Positions 50,729 through 60,277 of a stretch of DNA of 64,000 nt are shown here, one piece after another. The stretch is taken from the NCBI RefSeq assembly GCF_020179755.1, contig NZ_JAIUCY010000001.1, positions 248,001 to 312,000 on the forward strand, read 5' to 3'. The translations under genes and the position numbers were made by a program. The notes beneath the pieces are model-generated. The model was not told the DNA's origin and did no database searches. It saw only the letters and a list, made by a program, of their open reading frames with translations. Source of the stretch: Herbaspirillum sp. alder98. Its GTDB lineage: Bacteria > Pseudomonadota > Gammaproteobacteria > Burkholderiales > Burkholderiaceae_D. Each line of letters opens with the position of its first letter. The first letter of the stretch is position 1.

Positions 50729-51217
50729 ATGGCAGTTCTGCTCACCACCAATCACGGCAACATCCGCATCGAACTGGATGCCGAAAAAGCGCCGAAGACC
50801 GTTGAGAACTTCCTGGCCTATGTGAATGCTGGTCATTACAACGGCACCATCTTCCATCGCGTCATCGATGGCTTCATGATCCAGGGCGGCGGTTTCGAGC
50901 CAGGCATGAAGCAAAAAGAGACCCGCGACACCATCGAGAACGAAGCCAAGAACGGCCTCAAGAACGAGCCGTACACCCTGGCCATGGCGCGCACTGCGGC
51001 GCCGCACTCGGCGTCGGCCCAGTTCTTCGTCAACGTCAAGAACAACAGCTTCCTCGACTATCCTGGCCAGGACGGCTGGGGTTACTGCGTGTTCGGCAAG
51101 GTCAGCGAAGGCACCGACGTGATCGACAAGATCAAGGGCGTCAAGACCACCCGTTCGGGCATGTTCGCCGACGTGCCGGTGGAAGACGTGATCATCGAGA
51201 AGGCTGAAGTGGTCTAA
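50729..51217 (+). CDS. ppiB: Cytoplasmic cyclophilin peptidyl-prolyl isomerase
   Basis: A 162-aa isomerase without a signal peptide. It has the same [14 protein letters not shown] and SASAQFFVNVKNN segments as ppiA, from which it likely arose by duplication. An AAAGGA site precedes the ATG. It is followed 18 bp later by lpxH. Confidence 0.94.
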   Translation: MAVLLTTNHGNIRIELDAEKAPKTVENFLAYVNAGHYNGTIFHRVIDGFMIQGGGFEPGMKQKETRDTIENEAKNGLKNEPYTLAMARTAAPHSASAQFFVNVKNNSFLDYPGQDGWGYCVFGKVSEGTDVIDKIKGVKTTRSGMFADVPVEDVIIEKAEVV

Positions 51218-51235
51218 GCCACTGAAGAGCTCCCG

Positions 51236-52018
51236 ATGATGACCTCAGTGTCCTCACAAAAAGCGCAACCGACGGTTGCGCTTTTTGTTTCCGACCTGCA
51301 TTTGCAGGCGTCGCTACCCCGCACTACGGCAGCCTTCCTGGACTTCCTGCAGACGCATGCGCTCCAGACCGGGCAGCTATATCTGCTGGGGGACATCTTC
51401 GAATACTGGGCCGGCGACGACGATCTCGTCACGCCCTACAACCAGCAGATCGCCGATGCCCTCAAGGCCGTGCAGGCACAAGGCGTGGCGCTGTTCTGGA
51501 TTGCTGGCAATCGCGACTTCCTGGTGGGCGAGGCCTTCGCCGCCGCCGCCGGGCTGAGCCTGCTACCCGACCCGCACGTGATCACGCTGGCTGGCCGCAG
51601 CATTGCGCTGGCCCATGGCGACGCCCAATGCACCGATGACGTGGCCTACATGGCCTTTCGCGCGCAGGTGCGGCAACCGGCTTACCAGCAGCAGTTCCTG
51701 GCGATGCCGCTGGCGCAGCGCAAGGCCATCATCGAAGGCATGCGCAAGAACAGCCAGCAGTCGAACCAGGACAAGTCGATGGAGATCATGGACGTCAATG
51801 CCGACGCCATCGATGCGCTCTTCAAGCAGACCGGCGTGAGCACGTTGATCCACGGCCACACGCATCGCCCTGCCCTGCACCGGCTTGAAGGCGATCGCTT
51901 GCGTTATGTCTTGCCTGACTGGGAATACGACGTGGAAACACCGCGCGGCGGATGGATCAGCTTGACCGACGACGGCGTGCTGCACCGTTTCGATGCTGCA
52001 GGCGTGGAAATCGGGTGA
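51236..52018 (+). CDS. lpxH: UDP-2,3-diacylglucosamine diphosphatase LpxH
   Basis: A 260-aa calcineurin-like phosphoesterase that hydrolyses UDP-2,3-diacylglucosamine to lipid X in lipid A synthesis. The metal-binding motifs are SDLHL, LGDIFEYW, AGNRDFLVG and HGHTHRP. Start ATG 51236 or 51239. Its position after ppiB is conserved in Burkholderiales. A REP array begins right after the stop. Confidence 0.94.
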   Translation: MMTSVSSQKAQPTVALFVSDLHLQASLPRTTAAFLDFLQTHALQTGQLYLLGDIFEYWAGDDDLVTPYNQQIADALKAVQAQGVALFWIAGNRDFLVGEAFAAAAGLSLLPDPHVITLAGRSIALAHGDAQCTDDVAYMAFRAQVRQPAYQQQFLAMPLAQRKAIIEGMRKNSQQSNQDKSMEIMDVNADAIDALFKQTGVSTLIHGHTHRPALHRLEGDRLRYVLPDWEYDVETPRGGWISLTDDGVLHRFDAAGVEIG

Positions 52019-52020
52019 AC

Positions 52021-52391
52021 AAGACGCTGGGTCCTGACTTTCATCAGGACGACGAAGGACAATTTATAACATCGCCGTCGTCCTGGCGAAAGCCGGGACC
52101 TAGTGGCTTTAGTAACGTCACCCGGAAATCGAAAGACGCTGGGTCCTGACCTTCGTCAGGACGACGAAGATCAATTTACAACATCACCGTCGTCCCGGCG
52201 AAGGCCGGGACCAAGTGGCTTCAATAGCGCCGCCCGGAAATCGAAAGACGCTGGGTCCTGACTTTCATCAGGATGACGAAGGACAATTTATAACATCGCC
52301 GTCGTCCCGGCGAAGGCCGGGACCCAGTGGCTTCAGTAGCGCCACTCGAACATTGAGAGACGCTGGGTCCTGACTTTCGTCAGGACGACGG
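52021..52391. repeat. Tandem array of 112-bp REP units (cluster 3)
   Basis: Three complete units (52021-52132, 52133-52244, 52245-52356) and a partial fourth (52357-52391) repeat with an exact period of 112 bp. Each has an AGACGCTGGGTCCTGAC hairpin and a CCCGGCGAAGGCCGGG hairpin in opposite sense, with an AT-rich spacer (CAATTTATAACATCGCCGT). A few bases differ between units. The array fills the gap between convergent lpxH and cysE. No coding signal was seen. Confidence 0.9.
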
Positions 52392-52414
52392 CGGTGAGCT
52401 AGTCAGCAAAGCCT

Positions 52415-53167
52415 TCAATCCACCAGCCGGTTCAACTGATCAGCATCGAACCTGCGCATCTCTTCCAGGTGCTGGCATCCGATGCCGGCACCTTTCATCG
52501 CCCCCAGCATGGCCTCGATCTGGCGCTCCTGCGCCGCCACCTGATTGATCAATCCGTGCAGCGCCTTCGATAGCGGGTCGTCGCCATTGGCCACCACGCC
52601 ATAGGCGGCAAACAGCCGGGCTGCAGCCGGTTCAGGCGCCCCAGGGGTCTCGTTGCGCTGTATCACGCGCGCCGGGTTGCCGACGGCCGTGGCGCCCGGC
52701 GGCAGCGCCCGCGTCACCACCGCATTGGAACCCACCTTGGCGCCATCGCCGACCACGAATCCACCCAGCACCTTGGCGCCGGCGCCGACGATCACGCCGC
52801 GCCCCAGTGTCGGGTGCCGTTTGGCGCCCTTGGCCAGCGATGTGCCGCCCAGCGTCACGCCCTGGTAGATGGTGCAATCGTCGCCGATCACCGCAGTCTC
52901 GCCGATCACCACCCCGAAGCCATGGTCGATGAATACCCGACGCCCGATGGTGGCGCCAGGATGGATTTCGATGCCGGTCAGGCCGCGCGTCAGATGCGAG
53001 ATGAAGCGCGCCAGCCATTTCAGGCCGGCTTGCCAGCAGGCGTTGGCCCAGCGGTGCATCACCACGGCATGCAACCCCGGGTAACAGCTCACCACTTCCC
53101 AGGTGTTACGGGCAGCTGGATCGCGCTCGCGAATGCTGGCGATGTCTTCTCGAAGTCGACTGAACAT
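52415..53167 (-). CDS. cysE: Serine O-acetyltransferase
   Basis: A 250-aa left-handed beta-helix enzyme that acetylates serine for cysteine synthesis. The N-terminal alpha domain ([13 protein letters not shown]) is followed by hexapeptide repeats including [18 protein letters not shown] and [10 protein letters not shown]. The C-terminus is extended with an Ala-rich helix and a Cys-containing end. CAGGAAGCC is the ribosome site. It is downstream of rlmB on the same strand. Confidence 0.93.
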   Translation of the reverse strand: MFSRLREDIASIRERDPAARNTWEVVSCYPGLHAVVMHRWANACWQAGLKWLARFISHLTRGLTGIEIHPGATIGRRVFIDHGFGVVIGETAVIGDDCTIYQGVTLGGTSLAKGAKRHPTLGRGVIVGAGAKVLGGFVVGDGAKVGSNAVVTRALPPGATAVGNPARVIQRNETPGAPEPAAARLFAAYGVVANGDDPLSKALHGLINQVAAQERQIEAMLGAMKGAGIGCQHLEEMRRFDADQLNRLVD

Positions 53168-53190
53168 GGTGGCTTCCTGGGGCGGACTAA

Positions 53191-53223
53191 CAAAAAAAAT
53201 CGCCGGACATCAAGTCCGGCGAT
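53191..53223 (-). terminator. Rho-independent terminator after rlmB
   Basis: A perfect 10-bp stem (ATCGCCGGAC / GTCCGGCGAT) with a 5-nt loop, followed on the minus strand by eight Ts. Confidence 0.93.
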
Positions 53224-53246
53224 CGCATTGCAGATAACGTCGTGGA

Positions 53247-53984
53247 CTATTTCGGCAGGCGCTGGCGTCGCGCTTCGTACAGACACACGCCGGACGCCAC
53301 CGACACGTTCAGGCTGGCCACCGAACCGAACATCGGAATGTTGATCAGCACGTCGCAGGTCTCACGCGTGAGACGGCGCATGCCCTCGCCTTCAGAACCC
53401 ATCACCAGCGCCGTAGGACCGGTGAAATCGCCCTGATAGAGACCCTGCTCGGCGTCGTCGGTGGTACCGATGAGCCACACGCCACGGTCCTTCAGGTCAC
53501 GCATGGTGCGCGCCAGGTTGGTGACGGTAATGTACGGAACCGAGTCGGACGCGCCGCTGGAAACCTTCATCGCAGTCGCGTTCAATCCCACCGCACGATC
53601 CTTGGGCGCGATCACCGCATGGGCGCCGGCGCCATCGGCCACACGCAGGCAGGCGCCCAGGTTGTGCGGATCGGTGATGCCATCGAGGATCAGCAACAGC
53701 GGCGGACCTTCGATGCCATCCAGCAGCTCATCCAGGTTGAGCGCCAGCGACACGGCAGACGCCTTGGCCACCACACCCTGATGGCGGCGGGTGCCCACCA
53801 TCGCGGCCAGACGGTCGTCGTCGGCCTGGACGATGCGCACGTTGGCTTCCTTGGCGGCATGCAGCAGATCGAGCATGCGGCGGTCGCGGCGGTCGGCGTC
53901 CACATAGATCTCATCGACCGACGAGGCTTCGTGGCGGATACGGGACGTGACGGCATGGAAGCCGAAAATCATTTTACTTTTCAT
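53247..53984 (-). CDS. rlmB: 23S rRNA (guanosine-2'-O-)-methyltransferase RlmB
   Basis: A 245-aa SPOUT enzyme that methylates G2251 of 23S rRNA. An L30e-like N-terminal domain is followed by the knotted catalytic domain with [33 protein letters not shown] and [15 protein letters not shown]. It lies downstream of rnr, a conserved pair. Confidence 0.94.
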   Translation of the reverse strand: MKSKMIFGFHAVTSRIRHEASSVDEIYVDADRRDRRMLDLLHAAKEANVRIVQADDDRLAAMVGTRRHQGVVAKASAVSLALNLDELLDGIEGPPLLLILDGITDPHNLGACLRVADGAGAHAVIAPKDRAVGLNATAMKVSSGASDSVPYITVTNLARTMRDLKDRGVWLIGTTDDAEQGLYQGDFTGPTALVMGSEGEGMRRLTRETCDVLINIPMFGSVASLNVSVASGVCLYEARRQRLPK

Positions 53985-54032
53985 GGAACCTGGTTTCTTC
54001 TTTACTTAGTCGTACTTCTTTAAATGTCTTGC

Positions 54033-56519
54033 TCAACGCTTCTTGCGCGCGCCGCGGGGGGCACCCTTGGTCGCCGCACGCTTGCGATCTGCTTCGCCGG
54101 CACGCGCATGGGGCGCCGCCTTCGCCTTGCCACCGGCGCCGGCCTTGGCAGCCTTGCCTGCCTTTGGCGCTGGCGCACGCTTGTCGGCAGCCGGGGCCGC
54201 CTTGCCAGCCGCGCCGGCCTTGCCACGCGCAGCGCTTTCGGCGCGCTTGGCTTCGTTCTTGATCTGCGTGCGGATGCCCGGTTCGGTCACCAGCGCCAGG
54301 TCGATCTTGCGCGCATCAAGGTCGACCCGGCTGACCTGCACCGTCACCCGGTCGGTCAGCTGGTAGCGAATGCCGGTGCGCTCGCCGCGCAGCTCGTGGC
54401 GGGCTTCGTCGTACTGGAAGTAATCGGCGCCGAGCTCGGTGACGTGCACCAGGCCTTCGATGTACAGCGCATCGAGCTGCACGAAGATGCCGAAGGTGGT
54501 CACGCCCGAGATGGTGCCGGTGAATTCTTCACCCAGCTTGTCGCGGATGAAATAGCACTTGAGCCAGGCTTCGACGTCACGCGAGGCTTCGTCGGCGCGC
54601 CGCTCGTTGGCTGAACAGTGCAGCCCCAGCGCTTCCCAGATGCCTTGCGCAGCTTCGGTGCGCGGCTTCTTGCCGGCGGCCTTGTCGGCGGCGTGCTGCT
54701 GCTGTTGCATCTTGCGCGCAGCCGGCGAGATCGAGGTGTTGAGCACACTGCTGTCGATGCCCTTGGGCTCGTAGCGCTTGCCCAGCAATACGGCCTTGAT
54801 GGCGCGATGGGTCAGCAGGTCTGGATAACGGCGGATCGGGCTGGTGAAGTGCGCATACGATTCGTACGAGAGACCGAAGTGACCGATGTTGTCGGGGCTG
54901 TAGACCGCCTGCTGCATCGAGCGCAGCAGCATGGTCTGCAGCAGCACCGCGTCCGGACGGGCCTTGATCTTGGGCATCAGCTCGGCATAGTCGGAAGCCG
55001 TCGGCTTGTCGCCACCGCCCAGGCTCAGGCCGGTCTGCTTGAGGAAGTTGCGCAGCGTGGTGAGCTTTTCCTTGGTCGGACCGGCGTGTACCCGATACAG
55101 GCCCGGATGTTCGTGACGCTGCAGCAGATCGGCGGCGCACACGTTGGCGGCCAGCATGCATTCTTCGATCAGGCGGTGGGCATCGTTGCGGGTGCGCGGC
55201 AGGATCTTCTCGATCTTGCCGGCGGCGTTGCAGACGATATAGGTCTCGGTGGTCTCGAAATCGATGGCGCCGCGCGCCTGGCGTGCCGTCAGCAGGGCCT
55301 GGAACACTTCGTAGAGGTGCGTCAGGTGCGGGATCAGGCCAATGCGGCGCGCCGCCTCCGGGCCCTTGGTGTTGGACAGCACCGCCGCCACTTCGGTATA
55401 GGTCAGGCGTGCCGCCGAATGGATCACGGCCGGGTAGAACTGGTAGGCCTTGATCTCGCCCTTGGCGGTGATCACGGCGTCGCACACCAGGGTCAGGCGA
55501 TCGACATCCGGGTTCAGCGAACACAAGCCGTTGGATAACTTCTCGGGCAGCATCGGAATCACGCGCCGCGGGAAATAGACCGATGTGCTGCGTTCCAGCG
55601 CGTCCACATCGAGAGCGTCGTTGGGCTTGACATAGTGGCTGACGTCGGCAATCGCGACGATCAGGCGGTAGCCGTTGCTACGGCCGATCTTGACCGGTTC
55701 GCAGTAGACCGCGTCGTCGAAGTCGCGCGCGTCTTCGCCATCGATGGTGACCAGCGGCACGTCGCGCAGGTCGACCCGATCCTTGAGGTCGACGGCGCGG
55801 ACTTCGCCGGGAATCTTGGCCGATTGCTTCTTGGCCGCCTCGGAGAACTCGTGCGGCACGCCGTACTTGCGCACGGCGATCTCGATTTCCATGCCGGGGT
55901 CGTCGATGTCGCCCAGGATCTCGGTGATCTTGCCCACCGGTTGCGTATAACGCGACGGGTGCTCGGTCAGTTCGACGCTGACCACCTGCCCGGCCTTGGC
56001 CTTGCCCGGCGGCCCGGCCAGCAGCACGTCATGACCGATGCGCTTGTCTTCGGGCGCCACCACCCACACGCCGTTCTCGTTGAGCAGGCGACCGATGACG
56101 TGGCTGTTGGCGCGTTCCACCACTTCCACGATGGTCCCTTCGGGACGGCCGCGACGGTCGGTGCCGGTGATGCGCGCTTGCACGCGGTCGCCGTGCATGA
56201 CCTTCTGCATCTCTTTTTCGGACAGGAACAGGTCGGCGCTGCCGTCATCCGGCAACAGGAAACCAAAACCGTCGCGGTGCGCCGATACCCGGCCCTCGAC
56301 GAAATTGGGCGAGTTGCTAAGGTTGTAGTTGCCGGCGCGGTCGAGCTTGATCTGGCCGTCGCGTTCCATGGCATTGAGGCGGCGCGTCAGGCCGTCCATC
56401 TCGTCGGGCTTCACGCCAAGTGCTGCGGCCAGGGTGCTGGCGCCTTGCGCCGTGCTGGAAGTACGCAGAATGCCGAGGATTTCCTCGCGGCTCGGAATGG
56501 AATAGGGAAATTGGCTCAA
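54033..56519 (-). CDS. rnr: Ribonuclease R
   Basis: An 828-aa 3'-5' exoribonuclease that degrades structured RNA. An N-terminal winged-helix region, cold-shock domains, the RNB core with IDGEDARDFDDAVYCEPV (metal Asp residues) and a C-terminal S1 domain (FTGTISGVTTFGIFVQ) are all present. A basic tail rich in Lys/Ala/Arg follows. The start appears to be TTG at 56519: the next in-frame upstream stop is six codons away and there is no ATG in the first 40 codons. No good ribosome site is visible. Confidence 0.93.
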   Translation of the reverse strand: MSQFPYSIPSREEILGILRTSSTAQGASTLAAALGVKPDEMDGLTRRLNAMERDGQIKLDRAGNYNLSNSPNFVEGRVSAHRDGFGFLLPDDGSADLFLSEKEMQKVMHGDRVQARITGTDRRGRPEGTIVEVVERANSHVIGRLLNENGVWVVAPEDKRIGHDVLLAGPPGKAKAGQVVSVELTEHPSRYTQPVGKITEILGDIDDPGMEIEIAVRKYGVPHEFSEAAKKQSAKIPGEVRAVDLKDRVDLRDVPLVTIDGEDARDFDDAVYCEPVKIGRSNGYRLIVAIADVSHYVKPNDALDVDALERSTSVYFPRRVIPMLPEKLSNGLCSLNPDVDRLTLVCDAVITAKGEIKAYQFYPAVIHSAARLTYTEVAAVLSNTKGPEAARRIGLIPHLTHLYEVFQALLTARQARGAIDFETTETYIVCNAAGKIEKILPRTRNDAHRLIEECMLAANVCAADLLQRHEHPGLYRVHAGPTKEKLTTLRNFLKQTGLSLGGGDKPTASDYAELMPKIKARPDAVLLQTMLLRSMQQAVYSPDNIGHFGLSYESYAHFTSPIRRYPDLLTHRAIKAVLLGKRYEPKGIDSSVLNTSISPAARKMQQQQHAADKAAGKKPRTEAAQGIWEALGLHCSANERRADEASRDVEAWLKCYFIRDKLGEEFTGTISGVTTFGIFVQLDALYIEGLVHVTELGADYFQYDEARHELRGERTGIRYQLTDRVTVQVSRVDLDARKIDLALVTEPGIRTQIKNEAKRAESAARGKAGAAGKAAPAADKRAPAPKAGKAAKAGAGGKAKAAPHARAGEADRKRAATKGAPRGARKKR

Positions 56520-56696
56520 AAGTGTCGTTTGCTCAATTGTTGTTGATGAGACCGGCTGAAAAGGGCTCGCGGCGGTCGGTTGAACATTGCTTAGTGTAAC
56601 GGAGTTGGCGACAATTACCTAACCGCCCTGCTTCGGTCCTGGCCCGCCGTGGCACCCCGGCGCCACAAATATTATGAAATTTAGTGTTCAACACCC

Positions 56697-56724
56697 TTGA
56701 CACGTTTTTTCCAGGATATATAAT
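56697..56724 (+). promoter_or_regulatory. Sigma-70 promoter of tRNA-Leu
   Basis: Perfect TTGACA (56697-56702) and TATAAT (56719-56724) with a 16-bp spacer. The start should fall near 56731, 38 bp before the mature tRNA. Confidence 0.88.
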
Positions 56725-56768
56725 CTCGTTCTTTCGCGGCATTGCTGCTGCGAGATAGCAGGTGTATT

Positions 56769-56853
56769 GCCCACGTGGCGGAATTGGTAGACGCGCATGG
56801 TTCAGGTCCATGTGCCGCGAGGTGTGGGGGTTCGAGTCCCTCCGTGGGCACCA
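56769..56853 (+). tRNA. tRNA-Leu (CAG)
   Basis: An 85-nt tRNA. The acceptor stem GCCCACG pairs with CGTGGGC; A and an encoded CCA follow. The anticodon loop TTCAGGT carries CAG. A long variable arm, as expected for Leu (class II), and a standard TTCGAGTCC T-loop are present. It has its own consensus promoter and a terminator. Confidence 0.97.
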
Positions 56854-56859
56854 AAACAT

Positions 56860-56894
56860 AAAAGGTCGATTAGCGAAAGCTGATCGGCCTTTTG
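56860..56894 (+). terminator. Terminator after tRNA-Leu
   Basis: An imperfect stem (AAAGGTCGATTAGC / GCTGATCGGCCTTTT) closed by a GAAA tetraloop, ending in TTTT. Confidence 0.8.
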
Positions 56895-56943
56895 CGTTTT
56901 GGGGACCACGAGCAAAGCGCCTGCGCGCTTTGCTCGGCTAACG

Positions 56944-58479
56944 CTATATCCTGAACACACTAACAGTCTGCGACAGCGTGGCCGCCTGGTCCTGCATCGC
57001 GCGGGCTGCGGCGGCGGCCTGCTCTACCAGCGCCGCATTCTGCTGGGTGGCTTCGTCCATCAGCGTGATGGCCTGATTGACCTGCTCGATGCCGTCGCTC
57101 TGCTCCTGGCTGGCCGAACTGATCTCGCCCACGATATCGGTGACGCGCCGCACGCTGGCCACCACCTCATCCATCGTGACGCCAGCCTGCTCCACCAGCC
57201 GGCTGCCGGCATCGACCTTGGTCACCGAGTCGTCGATCAGTGACTTGATCTCCTTGGCGGCGGCGGCCGACCGCTGGGCCAGCGAGCGCACTTCCGAGGC
57301 CACCACGGCAAACCCCCGTCCCTGCTCGCCGGCACGCGCCGCCTCAACCGCAGCATTGAGCGCCAGGATGTTGGTCTGGAAGGCGATGCCATCGATCACG
57401 CCGATGATGTCGACGATCTTGCGCGACGACTCATTGATCGAACCCATGGTCGAGACCACCTGCGACACCACGCTACCGCCATTGACCGCCACTTCCGAGG
57501 CCGACACCGCCAATTGATTGGCTTGCAACGCATTGTCGGCATTCTGCTTCACGGTCGAGGTCAGTTCCTCCATCGCCGAGGCCGTCTCTTCAAGCGAACT
57601 GGCCTGCTGCTCGGTGCGGTTGGACAGGTCCAGGTTGCCGTCGGCAATCTCGGTGGAGGCCGCCGCGATGGTGTCGGTGCCCTGGCGCACCTGGCCGACG
57701 ATGCGCACCAGGTTGTCATTCATTTCGCGCAAGGCCTGCATCAGTTGCCCGGTCTCATCGCGCGAGGCGACCACGATGCGGCTGTCCAGTTGCCCGCCGG
57801 CCACCCGGGTCGCCACCCCCACGGCCGCCCGCAGCGGGCCGATGATCGAGCGGGTGATGCTCCAGGCCAGCGCAATGCCGGCCGCCAGCGCCAGCAGGCC
57901 CAGCGTGATCATCATGCTGCCGGCGCTGCGAAAGACGGCATTGATCTCGGCCGTCAGGCTCTTGATGCGCTCTTCCTGCAGATGCGCCAGCTTGTCGATG
58001 GCGGCCAGGTAGACCTGGCTCTGCGGCAACAGCTGCTCATCGACCAGCTTGCGGGCTTCGTCTTCACGGCCGGCGTCCTTTTCCTTGAACACGGCAGTAT
58101 TGGTGGCGATCACCGCCTTGCGGCGTTCGTTGATCTCACCCAATGCCGCGCGCCCGGCGTCATCCGTGATCAACGCCTCCATCTGCTTGACGTATTCGTT
58201 ATTCTTGCCGATGGTAGCGACGATCTGATCCTTGTAATACTTCTGCTGCACCGGGTCGGCATTCTTGGCCGCCGCCACGATACGGCCGACATTGAGCTCG
58301 ATCGACTTATAGAATTCGTTGACCAGGCGCTCCTTGACCAGCGCATCGTTGACCATGCTGTCGTTAAGCTTGCCGACCGACTGCAATCGCCAGACTCCGA
58401 TCGAGGTAATGATGCCCATCAATACCAGAATGGCGGCAAAGCCCAGCGCCAGCCGTGTCCCTATTTTCATGTTCTTCAT
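56944..58479 (-). CDS. Methyl-accepting chemotaxis protein
   Basis: A 511-aa Tsr-type receptor. I chose the ATG at 58479 (MKNMKIGTRLALGF) with CAGGGGAATC ahead of it. Two membrane helices flank a ~150-residue four-helix-bundle periplasmic domain. A HAMP domain (ITRSIIGPLRAAVGVATRVA) and the signalling hairpin with IDGIAFQTNILALNAAVEAA follow. No CheB/CheR-binding pentapeptide is present at the C-terminus. The ligand is unknown. Confidence 0.93.
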   Translation of the reverse strand: MKNMKIGTRLALGFAAILVLMGIITSIGVWRLQSVGKLNDSMVNDALVKERLVNEFYKSIELNVGRIVAAAKNADPVQQKYYKDQIVATIGKNNEYVKQMEALITDDAGRAALGEINERRKAVIATNTAVFKEKDAGREDEARKLVDEQLLPQSQVYLAAIDKLAHLQEERIKSLTAEINAVFRSAGSMMITLGLLALAAGIALAWSITRSIIGPLRAAVGVATRVAGGQLDSRIVVASRDETGQLMQALREMNDNLVRIVGQVRQGTDTIAAASTEIADGNLDLSNRTEQQASSLEETASAMEELTSTVKQNADNALQANQLAVSASEVAVNGGSVVSQVVSTMGSINESSRKIVDIIGVIDGIAFQTNILALNAAVEAARAGEQGRGFAVVASEVRSLAQRSAAAAKEIKSLIDDSVTKVDAGSRLVEQAGVTMDEVVASVRRVTDIVGEISSASQEQSDGIEQVNQAITLMDEATQQNAALVEQAAAAARAMQDQAATLSQTVSVFRI

Positions 58480-58680
58480 CTGATTCCCCTGACACCCCAA
58501 AAGGCGCAGCCGGATGGCGCCGCGCCGCCTGAACCGCACGTCCCCTCCCCGGGAACATTTCATTTTAACGGCCGGCAACTCCCGCCACTTGAGGCATGGC
58601 AACGTTTAACGCGAAAAAAAACGATGCTGCAACCAGGCGATCTATCTAACAAATATTATTAATGAGTATTTAAATAACAA

Positions 58681-58701
58681 AAGACATCTATTAGATGTCT
58701 T
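58681..58701. promoter_or_regulatory. 21-bp dyad upstream of phrB
   Basis: AAGACATCTA and TAGATGTCTT are perfect 10-bp arms separated by one base, in an AT-rich stretch 76 bp ahead of phrB. It lies between divergent genes, so it is more likely an operator than a terminator. Confidence 0.4.
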
Positions 58702-58776
58702 CCCGACAAGCAAGTGGCGCTGGCCTGCCTCGCCCCCGTCGTCTATCATCCCCGCTTTGCCTCACCAAACGCCTCC

Positions 58777-60270
58777 ATGTCCAGATTCGATCGCTCCCTC
58801 GTATGGTTCCGCCGCGACCTGCGCGACACCGACCACGCCGCGCTCTATTACGCGCTATCGCAAAGCCGGCAGGTATTTTGCGGGTTCGTATTCGACACTG
58901 ACATTCTTGATGCGCTCGTGGCCGACGGTGTGCATCAGGACCGCCGTCTCGACTTCATCCTGCAATCGATCACCGAACTCGACGCTGCCCTGCGCGCCGC
59001 CGGTGGCGGCCTCATCGTGCTGCATGCCAGCGCCGCGAGCGCAATTCCACAGCTCGCCCGGCAACTGGACGTGCAGGCCGTGTTTGCCAATACCGACTAC
59101 GAACCGCAGGCGGTCGAGCGCGACCAGGCAGTCGCTGACAGCTTGAGCGGCGATGGCATCCTGTTCTTCAGCAGCAAGGATCAGGTGATCTTCGAGAAAG
59201 ACGAGATCCTGACCCGCGCCGACAAGCCCTTCTCAGTCTTCACGCCCTACAAGAATGCCTGGATGGCGAGGCTGGCCGAGGCCGATGGCAGTTTCTTCCT
59301 GAAGCCTTACCCGGTGGCCAAGTACGCGCGCGCGCTGGCGCCGCCGCCGGCCGCGCTCGAGCAGCCGATACCGTCGATCAAGCAGTTGGGTTTCGCGCCC
59401 AGCAACCTGGGCGAACTGAAGATCCCGACCGGCATGAGCGGCGCCGACGCGCTACTGGAAGATTTTCTGGACCGCATCGGCGCCTATGGCACGGCACGCG
59501 ACTTCCCGGCGGTCAAGGGACCGTCATACCTGTCGGTGCACCTGCGCTTCGGCACCATCTCGATCCGCACGCTGGCCAATGCCGCATTGCAGGCGATGCA
59601 CGCCGGACGGGGCGCTGCCGGCGCGGCGACCTGGCTCTCGGAACTGACCTGGCGTGATTTCTATTTCATGATCCTGCACCAGCATCCGCGCGTGGTGCAA
59701 CAAGCCTTCAAGCCTGACTACGATGCCATTGCGTGGGAGCGCGGCGACCATGCCGATGCCTTGTTCGCGGCCTGGTGCGAGGGACGCACCGGCTATCCGC
59801 TGGTCGATGCGGCGATGCTGCAGATCAACCAGAGCGGCTACATGCACAACCGGCTGCGCATGGTGGTGGCCAGCTTCCTGACCAAGGACCTCGGCATCGA
59901 CTGGCGCTGGGGCGAACGCTACTTCGCCACCCACCTCAACGACTATGACCTGTCGGCCAACAACGGCGGCTGGCAATGGGCGTCGTCCTCGGGCTGCGAT
60001 GCGCAGCCGTACTTCCGCATCTTCAATCCGGTCACGCAGTCAGAAAAATTCGATGCCGACGGCAAGTTCATCCGGCGCTACCTGCCGCAGTTGGGCAAGC
60101 TGTCGGCCAAGCGCATCCACGCCCCCTGGAGCGCCACGCCCGACGAGCTGCGCCAGGCCGGCCTGACGCTGGGCGTGGATTATCCACGCCCGATCGTCGA
60201 TCACGCCGAGGCGCGCGCGATTACGCTGGCACGTTATGCGGTGGTGAAGAAGTCGGACGCAGGCGAATAG
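58777..60270 (+). CDS. phrB: Deoxyribodipyrimidine photolyase
   Basis: A 497-aa class I photolyase/cryptochrome that repairs UV pyrimidine dimers with blue light. The ATG at 58777 gives SLVWFRRDLRDTDH, the photolyase N-terminus. The FAD domain has TWLSELTWRDFYFMILHQHPRV, a GYPLVDAAM motif, NRLRMVVASFLTKDL and DYDLSANNGGWQWASSSGCDAQPYFRIFNP-type segments. It is divergent from the chemoreceptor and convergent with the MFS gene. Confidence 0.94.
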   Translation: MSRFDRSLVWFRRDLRDTDHAALYYALSQSRQVFCGFVFDTDILDALVADGVHQDRRLDFILQSITELDAALRAAGGGLIVLHASAASAIPQLARQLDVQAVFANTDYEPQAVERDQAVADSLSGDGILFFSSKDQVIFEKDEILTRADKPFSVFTPYKNAWMARLAEADGSFFLKPYPVAKYARALAPPPAALEQPIPSIKQLGFAPSNLGELKIPTGMSGADALLEDFLDRIGAYGTARDFPAVKGPSYLSVHLRFGTISIRTLANAALQAMHAGRGAAGAATWLSELTWRDFYFMILHQHPRVVQQAFKPDYDAIAWERGDHADALFAAWCEGRTGYPLVDAAMLQINQSGYMHNRLRMVVASFLTKDLGIDWRWGERYFATHLNDYDLSANNGGWQWASSSGCDAQPYFRIFNPVTQSEKFDADGKFIRRYLPQLGKLSAKRIHAPWSATPDELRQAGLTLGVDYPRPIVDHAEARAITLARYAVVKKSDAGE

Positions 60271-60277
60271 GCCAAAC

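Noticed and set aside
52021-52391. Resemblance of the tandem array to a CRISPR
   Set aside because: The 112-bp repeats contain their own palindromes and the spacers are conserved rather than unique; no cas genes are present. They are REP/BIME-type units.
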